A DNA stretch of 20,522 bases, taken from positions 1 through 20,522 of IMG/VR virus record IMGVR_UViG_3300032282_005311; one strand, given 5' to 3'. The DNA comes from a virus. Below the pieces are notes generated by a model. That model had not been told where the DNA came from. It saw only the letters and a list, made by a program, of their open reading frames with translations, and did not search any database. Position numbers and translations under genes: made by a program. Below are positions 14,572 to 20,522 of the stretch, piece after piece. The first letter of the stretch is position 1; each line of letters begins with the position of its first letter.

Positions 14572-16097
14572 TGGCCTTTACGGTGCGAACGCGCTCGGAG
14601 ATCCGAGATCAGCTCCTGTCGTACTGGAGCGCCGAGTACGCTCTTCGTGGCGAGACGCTTTTGACCTCGGCGGGCTCCGACGCCTACCTGCTCGCGTCGC
14701 AGATCGGCGTCGTTCAAGAGGCGCTCGACGCGCAGGCCTCGCAGATTGCTCGCGACATCTTGCCGGATCAGGCGTCGTCGACCTCGCTCGCGCGCTTCGG
14801 CGAGGTCTATGGCATCGCGCGCCCCGCGGGCACTGACGCGACGCTTGCAGCGCAGGTGACGGCCGCTGCGCCGCTCACGACGTACGCAATCCCCGCCGGC
14901 ACGCTGCTCGCGTACACCGACGGCTCGCTCTATCTCGTGAGCAACACGAGCATCACTACCGACGGGGCGTCGCACGCGACGATCCTTGCGACCTCGACGA
15001 CGATTGGCAGCGCGAGTTCTCGCAGCGTTGGCGACGTGCTGACGTTTCAGACGGCGCCGGCTGGACTCAACCCGACAGCGACCGTTACGACGGCTGTAGC
15101 GGGCACCAACGCAGCGACCGACGACGTCTACCGGGCGCTGATCGTCGCGCGTCTGCAGGAGCGTCCAGCTAGCGGCAATCGAGCCGATTGGCAGGCGTGG
15201 GTGTCGGGCTACCGCGGCACGTCGATCGTCGACGCCTACATCTATCCTCTCCTCCAGCCGCCTGCGAGCAACCCTGGCAACGGCACTGCCAACGTGCTCG
15301 GCTGCGTCACTGTCGTGGCCGTCGGCCCCGCACAGGGCGACTCGACGACGAACACGCGCATCGTGCCCGCCGACGACGTGTCGACGCGCGTTGCAGGCGG
15401 GCCGCTCCTGCGCGTGATCGACTACGTCGAGGGCACTCGCACCGCGGATGGGACGCCGACCGCGACGGGCGTGCAGTTGCGCCCCGTGACGATGGGCGCT
15501 GCGGACTACACAATACAGACGATCAACGTGCAGTCGCAGAACGTTCAGCTCGCGCTCACGGTAACGACCGCAAACGCTTTCCCCTTCGTGTCGTCCCCGG
15601 GTGTGAGCGCCACCTCCACGAGCACCGCGCTGATCGTTTCGGGCAACTACGGCGCGGGCGGGCTCGAGGATCTCTCGGGCCTCTCGGCGCTCGTGTACAT
15701 CGGCACCGCGAGCATCCGCGGGGGCTACCAGCAGGTCACGCTAGGCACGGGCACCTACAACGGCGGGACGGGCTTTACGACGTTTCCTGTCGCGCTCTCG
15801 CACGCGCCCGTCACGCCCTCGTTCGTCTATGCGGCGCCGCCCTGTTGGGCTGCTGTGCGCTCTGCGGTGTTCGCGTACTTTGACGCGCTTGCGCCGAGCG
15901 ACTCTTCGCCCGCCTCGCGGTGGCCCTCGGAGGATGCGAGCGGTGATCGCTCGACGCTCTACCTGAGCGCGCTTGCGGGCGCGATTACGCGCGTCGACGG
16001 CGTGCTCTCGTGCACGGTCACGACGCCCGCCGTCAACACGTCGCCCTCGACGTGGAAGACCGTTCTCACGCTCGGCTCACTGCTGGTGACGCCGTGA
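14571..16097 (+). CDS. Baseplate wedge protein J, Mu gp47-like
   Basis: This 508-residue protein is the predicted large baseplate wedge (baseplate J-like family, Mu gp47, P2 gpJ). Family features are the N-terminal helix pair (TRSEIRDQLLSYWSAEYALR), the segment DQASSTSLARFGEVYGI followed by ARPAGTDA, then PAGTLLAYTDGSLY. Next comes AGTNAATDDVYRALIVARLQ then PASGNRADWQAWVSGYRG, which is very typical. A Thr/Ser-rich insertion of about 100 residues (positions about 15550-15840) contains beta-like repeats of Gly/Thr and may be a surface domain not present in the smallest relatives. The start ATG at 14571 overlaps the gp46-like stop; upstream codons in the frame belong to that gene. Confidence 0.9.
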   Translation: MAFTVRTRSEIRDQLLSYWSAEYALRGETLLTSAGSDAYLLASQIGVVQEALDAQASQIARDILPDQASSTSLARFGEVYGIARPAGTDATLAAQVTAAAPLTTYAIPAGTLLAYTDGSLYLVSNTSITTDGASHATILATSTTIGSASSRSVGDVLTFQTAPAGLNPTATVTTAVAGTNAATDDVYRALIVARLQERPASGNRADWQAWVSGYRGTSIVDAYIYPLLQPPASNPGNGTANVLGCVTVVAVGPAQGDSTTNTRIVPADDVSTRVAGGPLLRVIDYVEGTRTADGTPTATGVQLRPVTMGAADYTIQTINVQSQNVQLALTVTTANAFPFVSSPGVSATSTSTALIVSGNYGAGGLEDLSGLSALVYIGTASIRGGYQQVTLGTGTYNGGTGFTTFPVALSHAPVTPSFVYAAPPCWAAVRSAVFAYFDALAPSDSSPASRWPSEDASGDRSTLYLSALAGAITRVDGVLSCTVTTPAVNTSPSTWKTVLTLGSLLVTP

Positions 16098-16690
16098 CCC
16101 AGATGCAGTCGTTGCCGACGTCGAGCACTACGGCGCGCGCTTCGACGCTCGCGATCGCGCGTCAGATCCTGCGCTCCGTTGGGCCTGGCTGGCAGGCTCC
16201 GCAGGATTCGCTCACCGCCGCTGACGCGCTGGCCTTTGCGGCATCGCTCGACGATGGACGCCTTGAACTCCTCTCCGTGCTCGACCAGGCGTTTGCGTCT
16301 AGCGCAACCGAGCTCCTTTCGGAGCTTGAGGCGCTCTACAGCCTGCCCGTCGATGCAGGGCTCACCACGAGCGAGCGGCAGGCTCGACTTACCGCCTACG
16401 TGCGCGCTTCAAGCGCAGGCACGCCCGACTCGATTGCGTCCGCGCTTGAGGCGCTGACCGGCGGGCCGTGCAGCGTCGGAGATTCGACCCCGGGCGGTCG
16501 AAGCGTGTTCCTCTTTGCGTGCGTTGTGCCTCTTGGATTCGTGCAACTCGCGGTGAAGAACGCGCGCGTGCGAGATCTCGTGGATCGTATGAAACCCGCG
16601 CACACCGACTACACTGTTGTTAACGCCGTCGGGTTCTACTGCGACGGCTTCAACAACACCTTTCTCGACTGCACCGCGCTCGGGAGCTGA
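16094..16690 (+). CDS. Tail protein, Mu gp48-like (DUF2313 / tail protein I role)
   Basis: This 198-residue protein is predicted to be the second baseplate wedge component, linking wedges to fibres. It follows gene J, as Mu gp48 (DUF2313) and P2 gpI do. Sequence features are a helical N-terminal half with LLSELEALYSLPVDAGLTTS and ERQARLTAYVRA. The typical end follows: RVRDLVDRMKPAHTDYTV, then GFYCDGFNNTFLDC, which matches the Lys-Pro-Ala-His-Thr pattern and final Gly-Phe/Cys end of the family. The GTG at 16094 overlaps the preceding TGA. A start further upstream would run through the J gene. Confidence 0.84.
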   Translation: MTQMQSLPTSSTTARASTLAIARQILRSVGPGWQAPQDSLTAADALAFAASLDDGRLELLSVLDQAFASSATELLSELEALYSLPVDAGLTTSERQARLTAYVRASSAGTPDSIASALEALTGGPCSVGDSTPGGRSVFLFACVVPLGFVQLAVKNARVRDLVDRMKPAHTDYTVVNAVGFYCDGFNNTFLDCTALGS

Positions 16691-16692
16691 CC

Positions 16693-17226
16693 ATGGATCG
16701 CGTCGCCACCTACACCACCAACGCCATCGTCACGAGCACGCAGCTCAACACGATCCAAGATCGCGCCGCGGGCGGCGTGCCGTCGACTACGGGGCTTCTC
16801 ACCGGCGCAAATTCGGGCGAGCGACTGCTCTGGTGGCAGAGCGCAAGCGACATTGCAAACGGCGCCATTCTGACCGTCGACACGGCATCGTGGAAAGACT
16901 TCGTCGTGTCGTGGGAGCTGTTCCTCGCGGCGGGCGCGTTGCAGGATATCGGCGCTGCCAACGACTACGTTTTCGATTCGGGAACGCAATCGCGCGGCGT
17001 CGGGTATCTCGGAAACGGAGCGCAAAACTCAACCGGCGGTCAGGTCACCAACGGCAACCCTCCGGTGCGAGCCGCAGGCGCATCGTGGGCTGCTGATCTC
17101 GGCGCCGGAATGTGGCTCTACGTCGACGGCTTCGACTCGAACACACTCAAGCTCTACAACAACACTGGCGGCTCAAAACGCACGCCATTCCTGCACGTCG
17201 TCGGCACAAAAACCAACAAGAGGTAG
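16693..17226 (+). CDS. Uncharacterised protein at tail fibre position
   Basis: This 177-residue protein is not one I recognise. It starts with VATYTTNAIVTSTQLNTIQD, a helix pattern often seen in proteins that attach fibres to the baseplate. It continues with strand-rich, Gly/Asn-rich sequence (for example WKDFVVSWELFLAAGALQDI and MWLYVDGFDSNTLKLYNNTG). The aromatic residues and the SNTLKLYNNTGG segment suggest a jelly-roll or lectin-like fold. GGGAG at 16682-16686 precedes the ATG by six bases. It lies between the baseplate genes and the fibre gene, so a role in the adsorption apparatus is likely. The gene ends Lys-Arg-stop, where AAGAGG also serves as ribosome binding site for the next gene. 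Confidence 0.6.
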   Translation: MDRVATYTTNAIVTSTQLNTIQDRAAGGVPSTTGLLTGANSGERLLWWQSASDIANGAILTVDTASWKDFVVSWELFLAAGALQDIGAANDYVFDSGTQSRGVGYLGNGAQNSTGGQVTNGNPPVRAAGASWAADLGAGMWLYVDGFDSNTLKLYNNTGGSKRTPFLHVVGTKTNKR

Positions 17227-17228
17227 TC

Positions 17229-17750
17229 ATGGGCAACCCCGCGTCTTTTGTCACCGCAGCCAGCATTCTCGATGTCAACACGTTCGCGCAGCTCCAGACC
17301 TTTTCGGGCGGTGTCGCCGTGACCGGTGGGATCACGGGCGGCGTGCGCCAAATCCTCCCCTTCGGCGAGCCGAACATCCCCTTCGGCGACAACGCCTCAC
17401 CTGCGCTGTCGACGCCTGTCGTGACGCACTGGTGCGGCGTGACCGCTCTCGGCACCGTCGGGTTCGTGGCGCCGCGCGCGGGCTCGCTCACGGGTCTCTC
17501 GGTCAACCTCTCGGTTGCCGCCGCTGGGAGCAACGTGATCTTCGGCGTCTACAAGAACGGTACGATTTTCAACGCCGCGGCGATCGTTACGCTCGCGAGC
17601 GCCACGAGCGACGTGAAGGCGAACACGACGTTCGCCGAGGGCACCTACACCTTCGCGGCGGGCGACATCATCACCGTCTGCCACCGCGCGGGCTCGGGCT
17701 GGACCGCGACCACTTCCGACGCCTCCGTGGCCGTCGAGATCGTGACCTAG
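17229..17750 (+). CDS. Uncharacterised fibre-associated beta protein
   Basis: This 173-residue protein is of unknown family. The start is the ATG at 17229 with AAGAGG at 17218-17223, five bases away; an upstream extension would read through the previous gene. The first 60 residues carry Gly-rich turns (FSGGVAVTGGITGGV). The remainder is a clear beta pattern with AGSNVIFGVYKNGTIFNAAA, EGTYTFAAGDIITVCHRAGS and a final VAVEIVT, as in small jelly-roll domains on phage fibres. The run VYKNGT with the final strands resembles modules of tail fibre and collar proteins. I infer a receptor-binding or fibre-capping role from place and fold pattern only. Confidence 0.58.
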   Translation: MGNPASFVTAASILDVNTFAQLQTFSGGVAVTGGITGGVRQILPFGEPNIPFGDNASPALSTPVVTHWCGVTALGTVGFVAPRAGSLTGLSVNLSVAAAGSNVIFGVYKNGTIFNAAAIVTLASATSDVKANTTFAEGTYTFAAGDIITVCHRAGSGWTATTSDASVAVEIVT

Positions 17751-17751
17751 G

Positions 17752-18084
17752 ATGCCCTCGCCACTCCTGCAGACCTACTCGACCACCTCGACGCTTGCGG
17801 CGGGCGTGGCGACCACTATCGACGTGCCGCTCAACGGCAGCACCAACTGGACGATCGCGCTCCGCAACACCGGGGCAACGAACGCCGTGACCGCGCTCAC
17901 GATCGCTGTGAGCCCGCTCGGCACGCTCTTCGAGGCCGCAGCGTCGATCACAACGGGCATCCCGCTCGCGGCGTCGACGTCGCTCGCGGCGATCGTCGGC
18001 AGCAACCAGCCTGCGACGACTGCCCGACTTGTCGTGACCTCGACCTCGGGCACCACTGTGAGCGTGGAGGCGCTCGGTCTGTGA
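17752..18084 (+). CDS. Small uncharacterised beta protein before fibre gene
   Basis: This 110-residue protein is rich in Thr, Ser, Ala and Leu, with alternating strands: AAGVATTIDVPLNGSTNWTI, TALTIAVSPLGTLF, TARLVVTSTSGTTVSVEAL. Almost no charged residues are present, which fits a beta-sandwich structural protein. It begins one base after the previous stop and ends at a four-base overlap (GTGA) with the fibre gene, so it is probably co-translated with it. I do not recognise a family. A role as fibre accessory or connector is inferred from its neighbours. Confidence 0.55.
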   Translation: MPSPLLQTYSTTSTLAAGVATTIDVPLNGSTNWTIALRNTGATNAVTALTIAVSPLGTLFEAAASITTGIPLAASTSLAAIVGSNQPATTARLVVTSTSGTTVSVEALGL

Positions 18085-19400
18085 TCACCGTCGGAACGCA
18101 AATCGTCAGCGGCGCTCCCTCGGGCGGCGGCGCCTCCGCGCCCGCGGGTACGGGCGTCGTCACGACGTCGAGCGGCGCGTTCGTCACGCCCGTGGCGTCG
18201 GCTGCGACCACGCGCAGCACGCTCGGACTCGGCTCGCTCGCAACCGCGAGCAACGTCACCGCGTCGCAGGTGAGCGACTCGACGACGGCGGGCCGCGCGA
18301 TCCTGACGGGCGCCGATGCGTCCGCGCAACGCACGTCGCTCGGGCTCGGCTCGCTCGCGACGGCGTCGACGGTGACGGCGTCGCAGGTGAGCGACAGCAC
18401 CACCGCGGGGCGCGCTCTGCTCACGGGCGCCGACGCAGCGGCGCAACGCACATCGCTCGGCCTCGGCGGCGCAGCAGTGCTCGCGGTCGGCACCACGGCG
18501 GGCACGGTCGCAGCGGGCAACGACTCGCGCTTTCTCGCGGTCGGCACGGGCGCGGGCACCGTGGCCGCGGGCAACGACTCGCGCTTCGTGACGGCCGGGC
18601 TCGACCTCGCGCGCGGCGCGGCGTCGGCTGTGGGCGCTCGGTACTTCGCGACGGACACGAGCGTCACCTACAACGACACCGGCAGCGCGTGGACAGGAGA
18701 CGAGACCGTGGGCCTCACGGGCTGGTCGGGCGCGACGGGGCGACTCACGTCGACAGCAGCGACGGGTGGCACTGCGTCGGGCCCGGTGCTGCTCACGGGC
18801 GGGTGCACGTGGATCCTCCGCTGGTATCAGGGCACCGTCGCGGGCGGGACGCAGCGGATCTTCGTCACGTACACGAACGGGTCGCGCGGATGGCAGATCG
18901 CACTGAGCAACCCCACCGCGAACAAGATCGGCATCATTCTGTTCGGAATCAACAGCTCTGCCGCCATCGAGAACAGCGCGTCGATCACCGTCGGGTGGCA
19001 CTGCGCCGCGTTCTCGGTGGCGAGCGGCGGTAACACCATCATCCACAGCGTCGATGGTGCGGTGGCCACGACCTCGACGCCGACGGGCACCTACCTTCCG
19101 CCCGTCACCGCGGATACTTTCTCGATCGGCGCGGGCCGCATCTCCGATGTGCCGCTCCAGAGCGACACCGAGCTTTATGAGCTGCGCGCCGTGTCGACGG
19201 CGCTCTCGGCCGCGCAGGTCGCTGCGATCACCGCGACTCCGAGCGTTGCGAAGCTGCCGACGCTCGCGAGCGTCACGACGGATTTTCTGGTTCGTCCATC
19301 GCTCATCACTCCTGATGGCACGGGCACCTCGTGGCTCTCGAAGGGCGCGACACCGCGCGTCGTGCTGCGCACGGGCACTCTCACCACGGCACTGAGGTAG
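18081..19400 (+). CDS. Tail fibre protein with repeats and C-terminal LamG/lectin-like domain
   Basis: This 439-residue protein is the predicted receptor-binding fibre. Residues 1-47 are Gly/Ser/Thr-rich. Residues 48-125 hold two copies of a 39-residue repeat, and residues 135-170 two copies of an 18-residue repeat with GTVAAGNDSRF, a motif common in shaft regions of phage fibres. A fibre-like GARYFATDTSVTYNDTGSAW segment follows (about 185-205). The rest resembles a concanavalin/LamG-type sandwich: GCTWILRWYQGTVAG, RIFVTYTNGSRGWQIALSNP, GWHCAAFSVASGG and ELYELRAVSTALSAAQVAAI, the last being typical of the final LamG strand and helix. The GTG at 18081 overlaps the preceding stop. The gene ends in Leu-Arg-stop within GAGGTAG, which also serves the next gene. 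Confidence 0.82.
   Translation: MITVGTQIVSGAPSGGGASAPAGTGVVTTSSGAFVTPVASAATTRSTLGLGSLATASNVTASQVSDSTTAGRAILTGADASAQRTSLGLGSLATASTVTASQVSDSTTAGRALLTGADAAAQRTSLGLGGAAVLAVGTTAGTVAAGNDSRFLAVGTGAGTVAAGNDSRFVTAGLDLARGAASAVGARYFATDTSVTYNDTGSAWTGDETVGLTGWSGATGRLTSTAATGGTASGPVLLTGGCTWILRWYQGTVAGGTQRIFVTYTNGSRGWQIALSNPTANKIGIILFGINSSAAIENSASITVGWHCAAFSVASGGNTIIHSVDGAVATTSTPTGTYLPPVTADTFSIGAGRISDVPLQSDTELYELRAVSTALSAAQVAAITATPSVAKLPTLASVTTDFLVRPSLITPDGTGTSWLSKGATPRVVLRTGTLTTALR
18222..18455 (+). repeat. Two tandem 117-base (39-codon) repeats in fibre gene
   Basis: Copies lie at 18222-18338 and 18339-18455. Aligned by codon, they differ at 15 synonymous and 3 amino-acid-changing codons, so 36 of 39 residues are the same. 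A third copy begins with LGLG but then diverges. Confidence 0.9.
18483..18590 (+). repeat. Two tandem 54-base (18-codon) repeats in fibre gene
   Basis: Copies lie at 18483-18536 and 18537-18590 and encode AVGTTAGTVAAGNDSRFL and AVGTGAGTVAAGNDSRFV. Sixteen of 18 residues agree. The GTVAAGNDSRF element is a familiar fibre-shaft motif. Confidence 0.88.
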
Positions 19401-19402
19401 TC

Positions 19403-19606
19403 ATGGCCACGATCACACAGCACTGCCTCTACTACACCGCGCAAAGCGACACGGTCGTCGCCCTGGTCGCGCACTACGGCCGCGACCTCGGCGACGGCAC
19501 GCACGAGGTCTACGTGATCTCGCGCGGCGGCCCCACGGTCGCCGTCGTCGCCGCGCGATGCGATCCCGCCACGCCCACCGCGGGCTGCTGGTCGGAGCTG
19601 CCGTGA
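19403..19606 (+). CDS. Small orphan protein, 67 residues
   Basis: This 67-residue protein is not recognised. It has a strand-like pattern (SDTVVALVAHYGRDLGDGTH, then YVISRGGPTVAVVAARC) and three Cys residues (near positions 8, 53 and 62), the last two close to the C-terminus. The start ATG at 19403 is preceded by GAGG at 19394-19397, five bases away. The 13 bases GAGGTAGTCATGG here are identical to those before the gene at 17229. The stop overlaps the next GTG (GTGA). No signal peptide or membrane segment is clear. Confidence 0.55.
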   Translation: MATITQHCLYYTAQSDTVVALVAHYGRDLGDGTHEVYVISRGGPTVAVVAARCDPATPTAGCWSELP

Positions 19607-19941
19607 CCGGAGCGGAGGTCGGCGCGATCGTGGCCTCGCTCGGAGGCGTCGGATCAATCGGCGCTGCCGCGCGCTGGTGGCTAGACCGCGCCGACCGTCT
19701 CCGCAAAGACGACCTGGCTCGCGAGGATGCACGCGAGGATGCGCGCGCCACACGCGCACAGGCGACGGGCGCTGCGCTCACGTCCGCTGCGGCGTCGATC
19801 ACGTCGCTGTCGTCAGAGATCGCGCGCGTGCCCGCGGCCCTCGCGACGCTGGAGGCGCGGCTCTCGCGAATCGAGCAGCAGCTCGCGGTCCTTGACGCGC
19901 GAGGCGCGAGCACTGACCATCACACGAACGGTGTCGCATGA
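19603..19941 (+). CDS. Membrane-anchored coiled-coil protein, possible inner-membrane spanin or lysis accessory
   Basis: This 112-residue protein has a weakly hydrophobic N-terminal segment (residues about 4-23, EVGAIVASLGGVGSIGAAAR) that may cross the inner membrane. A highly charged helix follows (LRKDDLAREDAREDARATRA), then a longer helix with heptad spacing (VPAALATLEARLSRIEQQLA). A short anchor followed by a coiled coil is the layout of inner-membrane spanins, and a lipoprotein gene starts about 500 bases downstream, as outer-membrane spanins do. The start is taken as the GTG at 19603, which overlaps the previous stop; the frame continues upstream only within the preceding gene. The spanin role is inference. 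Other small phage membrane coiled-coil proteins would look the same. Confidence 0.6.
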   Translation: MTGAEVGAIVASLGGVGSIGAAARWWLDRADRLRKDDLAREDAREDARATRAQATGAALTSAAASITSLSSEIARVPAALATLEARLSRIEQQLAVLDARGASTDHHTNGVA

Positions 19942-20441
19942 TCGCTGCCGATAGCGTCCTGCTCGGTGCCTCTGCTCTCGCGAGCGCGTGCGCTCTGCTG
20001 GAGACGTCTCGCGCGGCGCTCGCGCTGACCATCGACCAGATGCTCGAACGCGACCGGCGCTCGTGTCCGGCGCCCTCGCGCTCGGTGCTCGTGCTTGACG
20101 ACTCACCCGCCGTGCGGCTCGCGACGGTGCACGCGCTCGCGGCGCTCGGCGTGCCTGTGCTCGAGGCGGCATCGACCTCGGAGGCACGCGTCGCGATCCG
20201 GCAGAGCAGGCCCGCCGCAATCGTCGCTGACTACCACCTCGGCACCGAAACGTGCCTCGCACTGCTGCGCGACCGGCCCGCGTTCTGCCGCGCGGTCATC
20301 GTGTCGGGTCGCGTCGACCTCGCAACGCTCGCGCCTCTCGCGCGCGCCGTCTCGGCGGATTTGCGCGGGCGACCGCTCGACCTCGACGAGGAGCGCGCGC
20401 TCTGCGACCTCGTGCGCTCGTATCTACCGGAGGCCGTGTGA
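19938..20441 (+). CDS. CheY-like receiver (REC) domain protein with N-terminal hydrophobic helix
   Basis: This 167-residue protein has a receiver domain of two-component signalling at about residues 48-165. The visible pocket is the acidic pair Asp54-Asp55 in SVLVLDDSPAVR, the likely phospho-acceptor Asp98 in AIVADYHLG, Ser123 in VIVSG, and Arg145 in RGRPLD where the family almost always has Lys. The loop after Asp98 is shorter than in CheY (no PGMDG-like motif). Residues about 3-32 are a hydrophobic/Ala-rich helix (VLLGASALASACALLETSRA) that may anchor the protein in the membrane. No output domain follows. The ATG at 19938 overlaps the previous stop, and the stop overlaps the lipoprotein start, so it is made with the phage late genes. 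Function is unknown. Phosphorylation by a host kinase, or a non-phosphorylated decoy role, are both possible. Confidence 0.78.
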   Translation: MIAADSVLLGASALASACALLETSRAALALTIDQMLERDRRSCPAPSRSVLVLDDSPAVRLATVHALAALGVPVLEAASTSEARVAIRQSRPAAIVADYHLGTETCLALLRDRPAFCRAVIVSGRVDLATLAPLARAVSADLRGRPLDLDEERALCDLVRSYLPEAV

Positions 20442-20522
20442 GGCCGCTCCTCGTGCTCGCGCTCGCGCTCACAGGCTGCCCGGGCGGCGGTCTCGCAGGC
20501 GTCGTGGGCGTCGTCAAAACTA
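20438..20522 (+). CDS. Lipoprotein, N-terminal fragment (3' partial)
   Basis: Only the first 28 codons are in the window. From the GTG at 20438 the sequence reads MRPLLVLALALTGCPGGGLA, a short lipoprotein signal peptide: one Arg, a Leu/Ala core and the lipobox Leu-Thr-Gly-Cys, with the lipid-bearing Cys at residue 14. It overlaps the previous stop (GTGA). A short lipoprotein following a membrane coiled-coil gene at the end of a structural operon suggests an outer-membrane spanin, but the mature part lies outside the window, so an enzyme or another lipoprotein is possible. Confidence 0.7.
   Translation, partial: MRPLLVLALALTGCPGGGLAGVVGVVKT

Noticed and set aside
17775-19046. Minus-strand open frame of 423 codons opposite the fibre gene
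   Set aside because: Arg/Ala-rich shadow whose repeats only mirror the repeats of the fibre gene.
1-20522. Tailocin or extracellular contractile injection system
   Set aside because: Terminase, portal, protease/scaffold and capsid genes are all present and apparently intact, so this is a DNA-packaging phage or prophage and not a headless particle.
1-20522. CRISPR arrays, tRNA genes, riboswitches, insertion sequences, attachment sites, intrinsic terminators
   Set aside because: None were seen. Gaps between genes are at most about 17 bases, and no direct repeats with spacers, cloverleaf-like segments or hairpin plus T-run were found by eye.

Overview
The window is one continuous, forward-strand structural module of a contractile-tailed (myovirus-type) bacteriophage or prophage with Mu-like gene order. 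Almost every base is coding. Genes abut or overlap by 1 to 35 bases, mostly as ATGA, GTGA or TGATG stop/start overlaps, so this looks like one late operon with translational coupling. I see no tRNA, rRNA, CRISPR array, insertion sequence, integrase or clear internal promoter or terminator, and no stretch over 300 bases lacks a gene. The DNA is GC-rich with strong G/C preference at third codon positions. Such composition is common in high-GC Proteobacteria, Myxococcota and Actinomycetota. The lipoprotein signal at the right edge and the receiver-domain gene fit a Gram-negative, possibly myxobacterial-type host, but the host assignment is only inference.

Layout. (1) Positions 1-6596, head and neck: the C-terminal nuclease part of the large terminase (cut by the window edge), a DUF935/Mu gp29-type portal, a Mu gpI-type protease fused to a scaffold with a probable nested in-frame scaffold start, a head decoration protein, an HK97-fold-type major capsid protein, and neck/completion proteins (Mu gp35/gp36/gp37/gp38-like plus an HK97 gp10-like protein). 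(2) Positions 6599-16690, contractile tail and baseplate in Mu order: sheath, tube, assembly chaperone with a good -1 frameshift signal, tape measure, gpN-like hub protein with a LysM-like end, gpP-like hub, gp45 spike, gp46 wedge, gp47 (baseplate J) and gp48. (3) Positions 16693-19400, adsorption apparatus: three small uncharacterised proteins and a repeat-containing fibre with a C-terminal lectin-like domain. (4) Positions 19403-20522, accessory/lysis-like end: a 67-residue orphan, a membrane-anchored coiled-coil protein, a membrane-linked CheY-like receiver-domain protein and the start of a lipoprotein.

How it works together. Terminase packages DNA through the portal into a capsid built on the protease/scaffold. 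Completion proteins join the head to a sheath/tube tail whose length is set by the tape measure. The hub, spike and wedges form the baseplate, and the fibre binds the host. The final four genes sit where lysis genes are often found. The most unusual items are the receiver-domain gene inside the late operon, the nested protease/scaffold starts, and the GGGAAAA slippery site in the chaperone.
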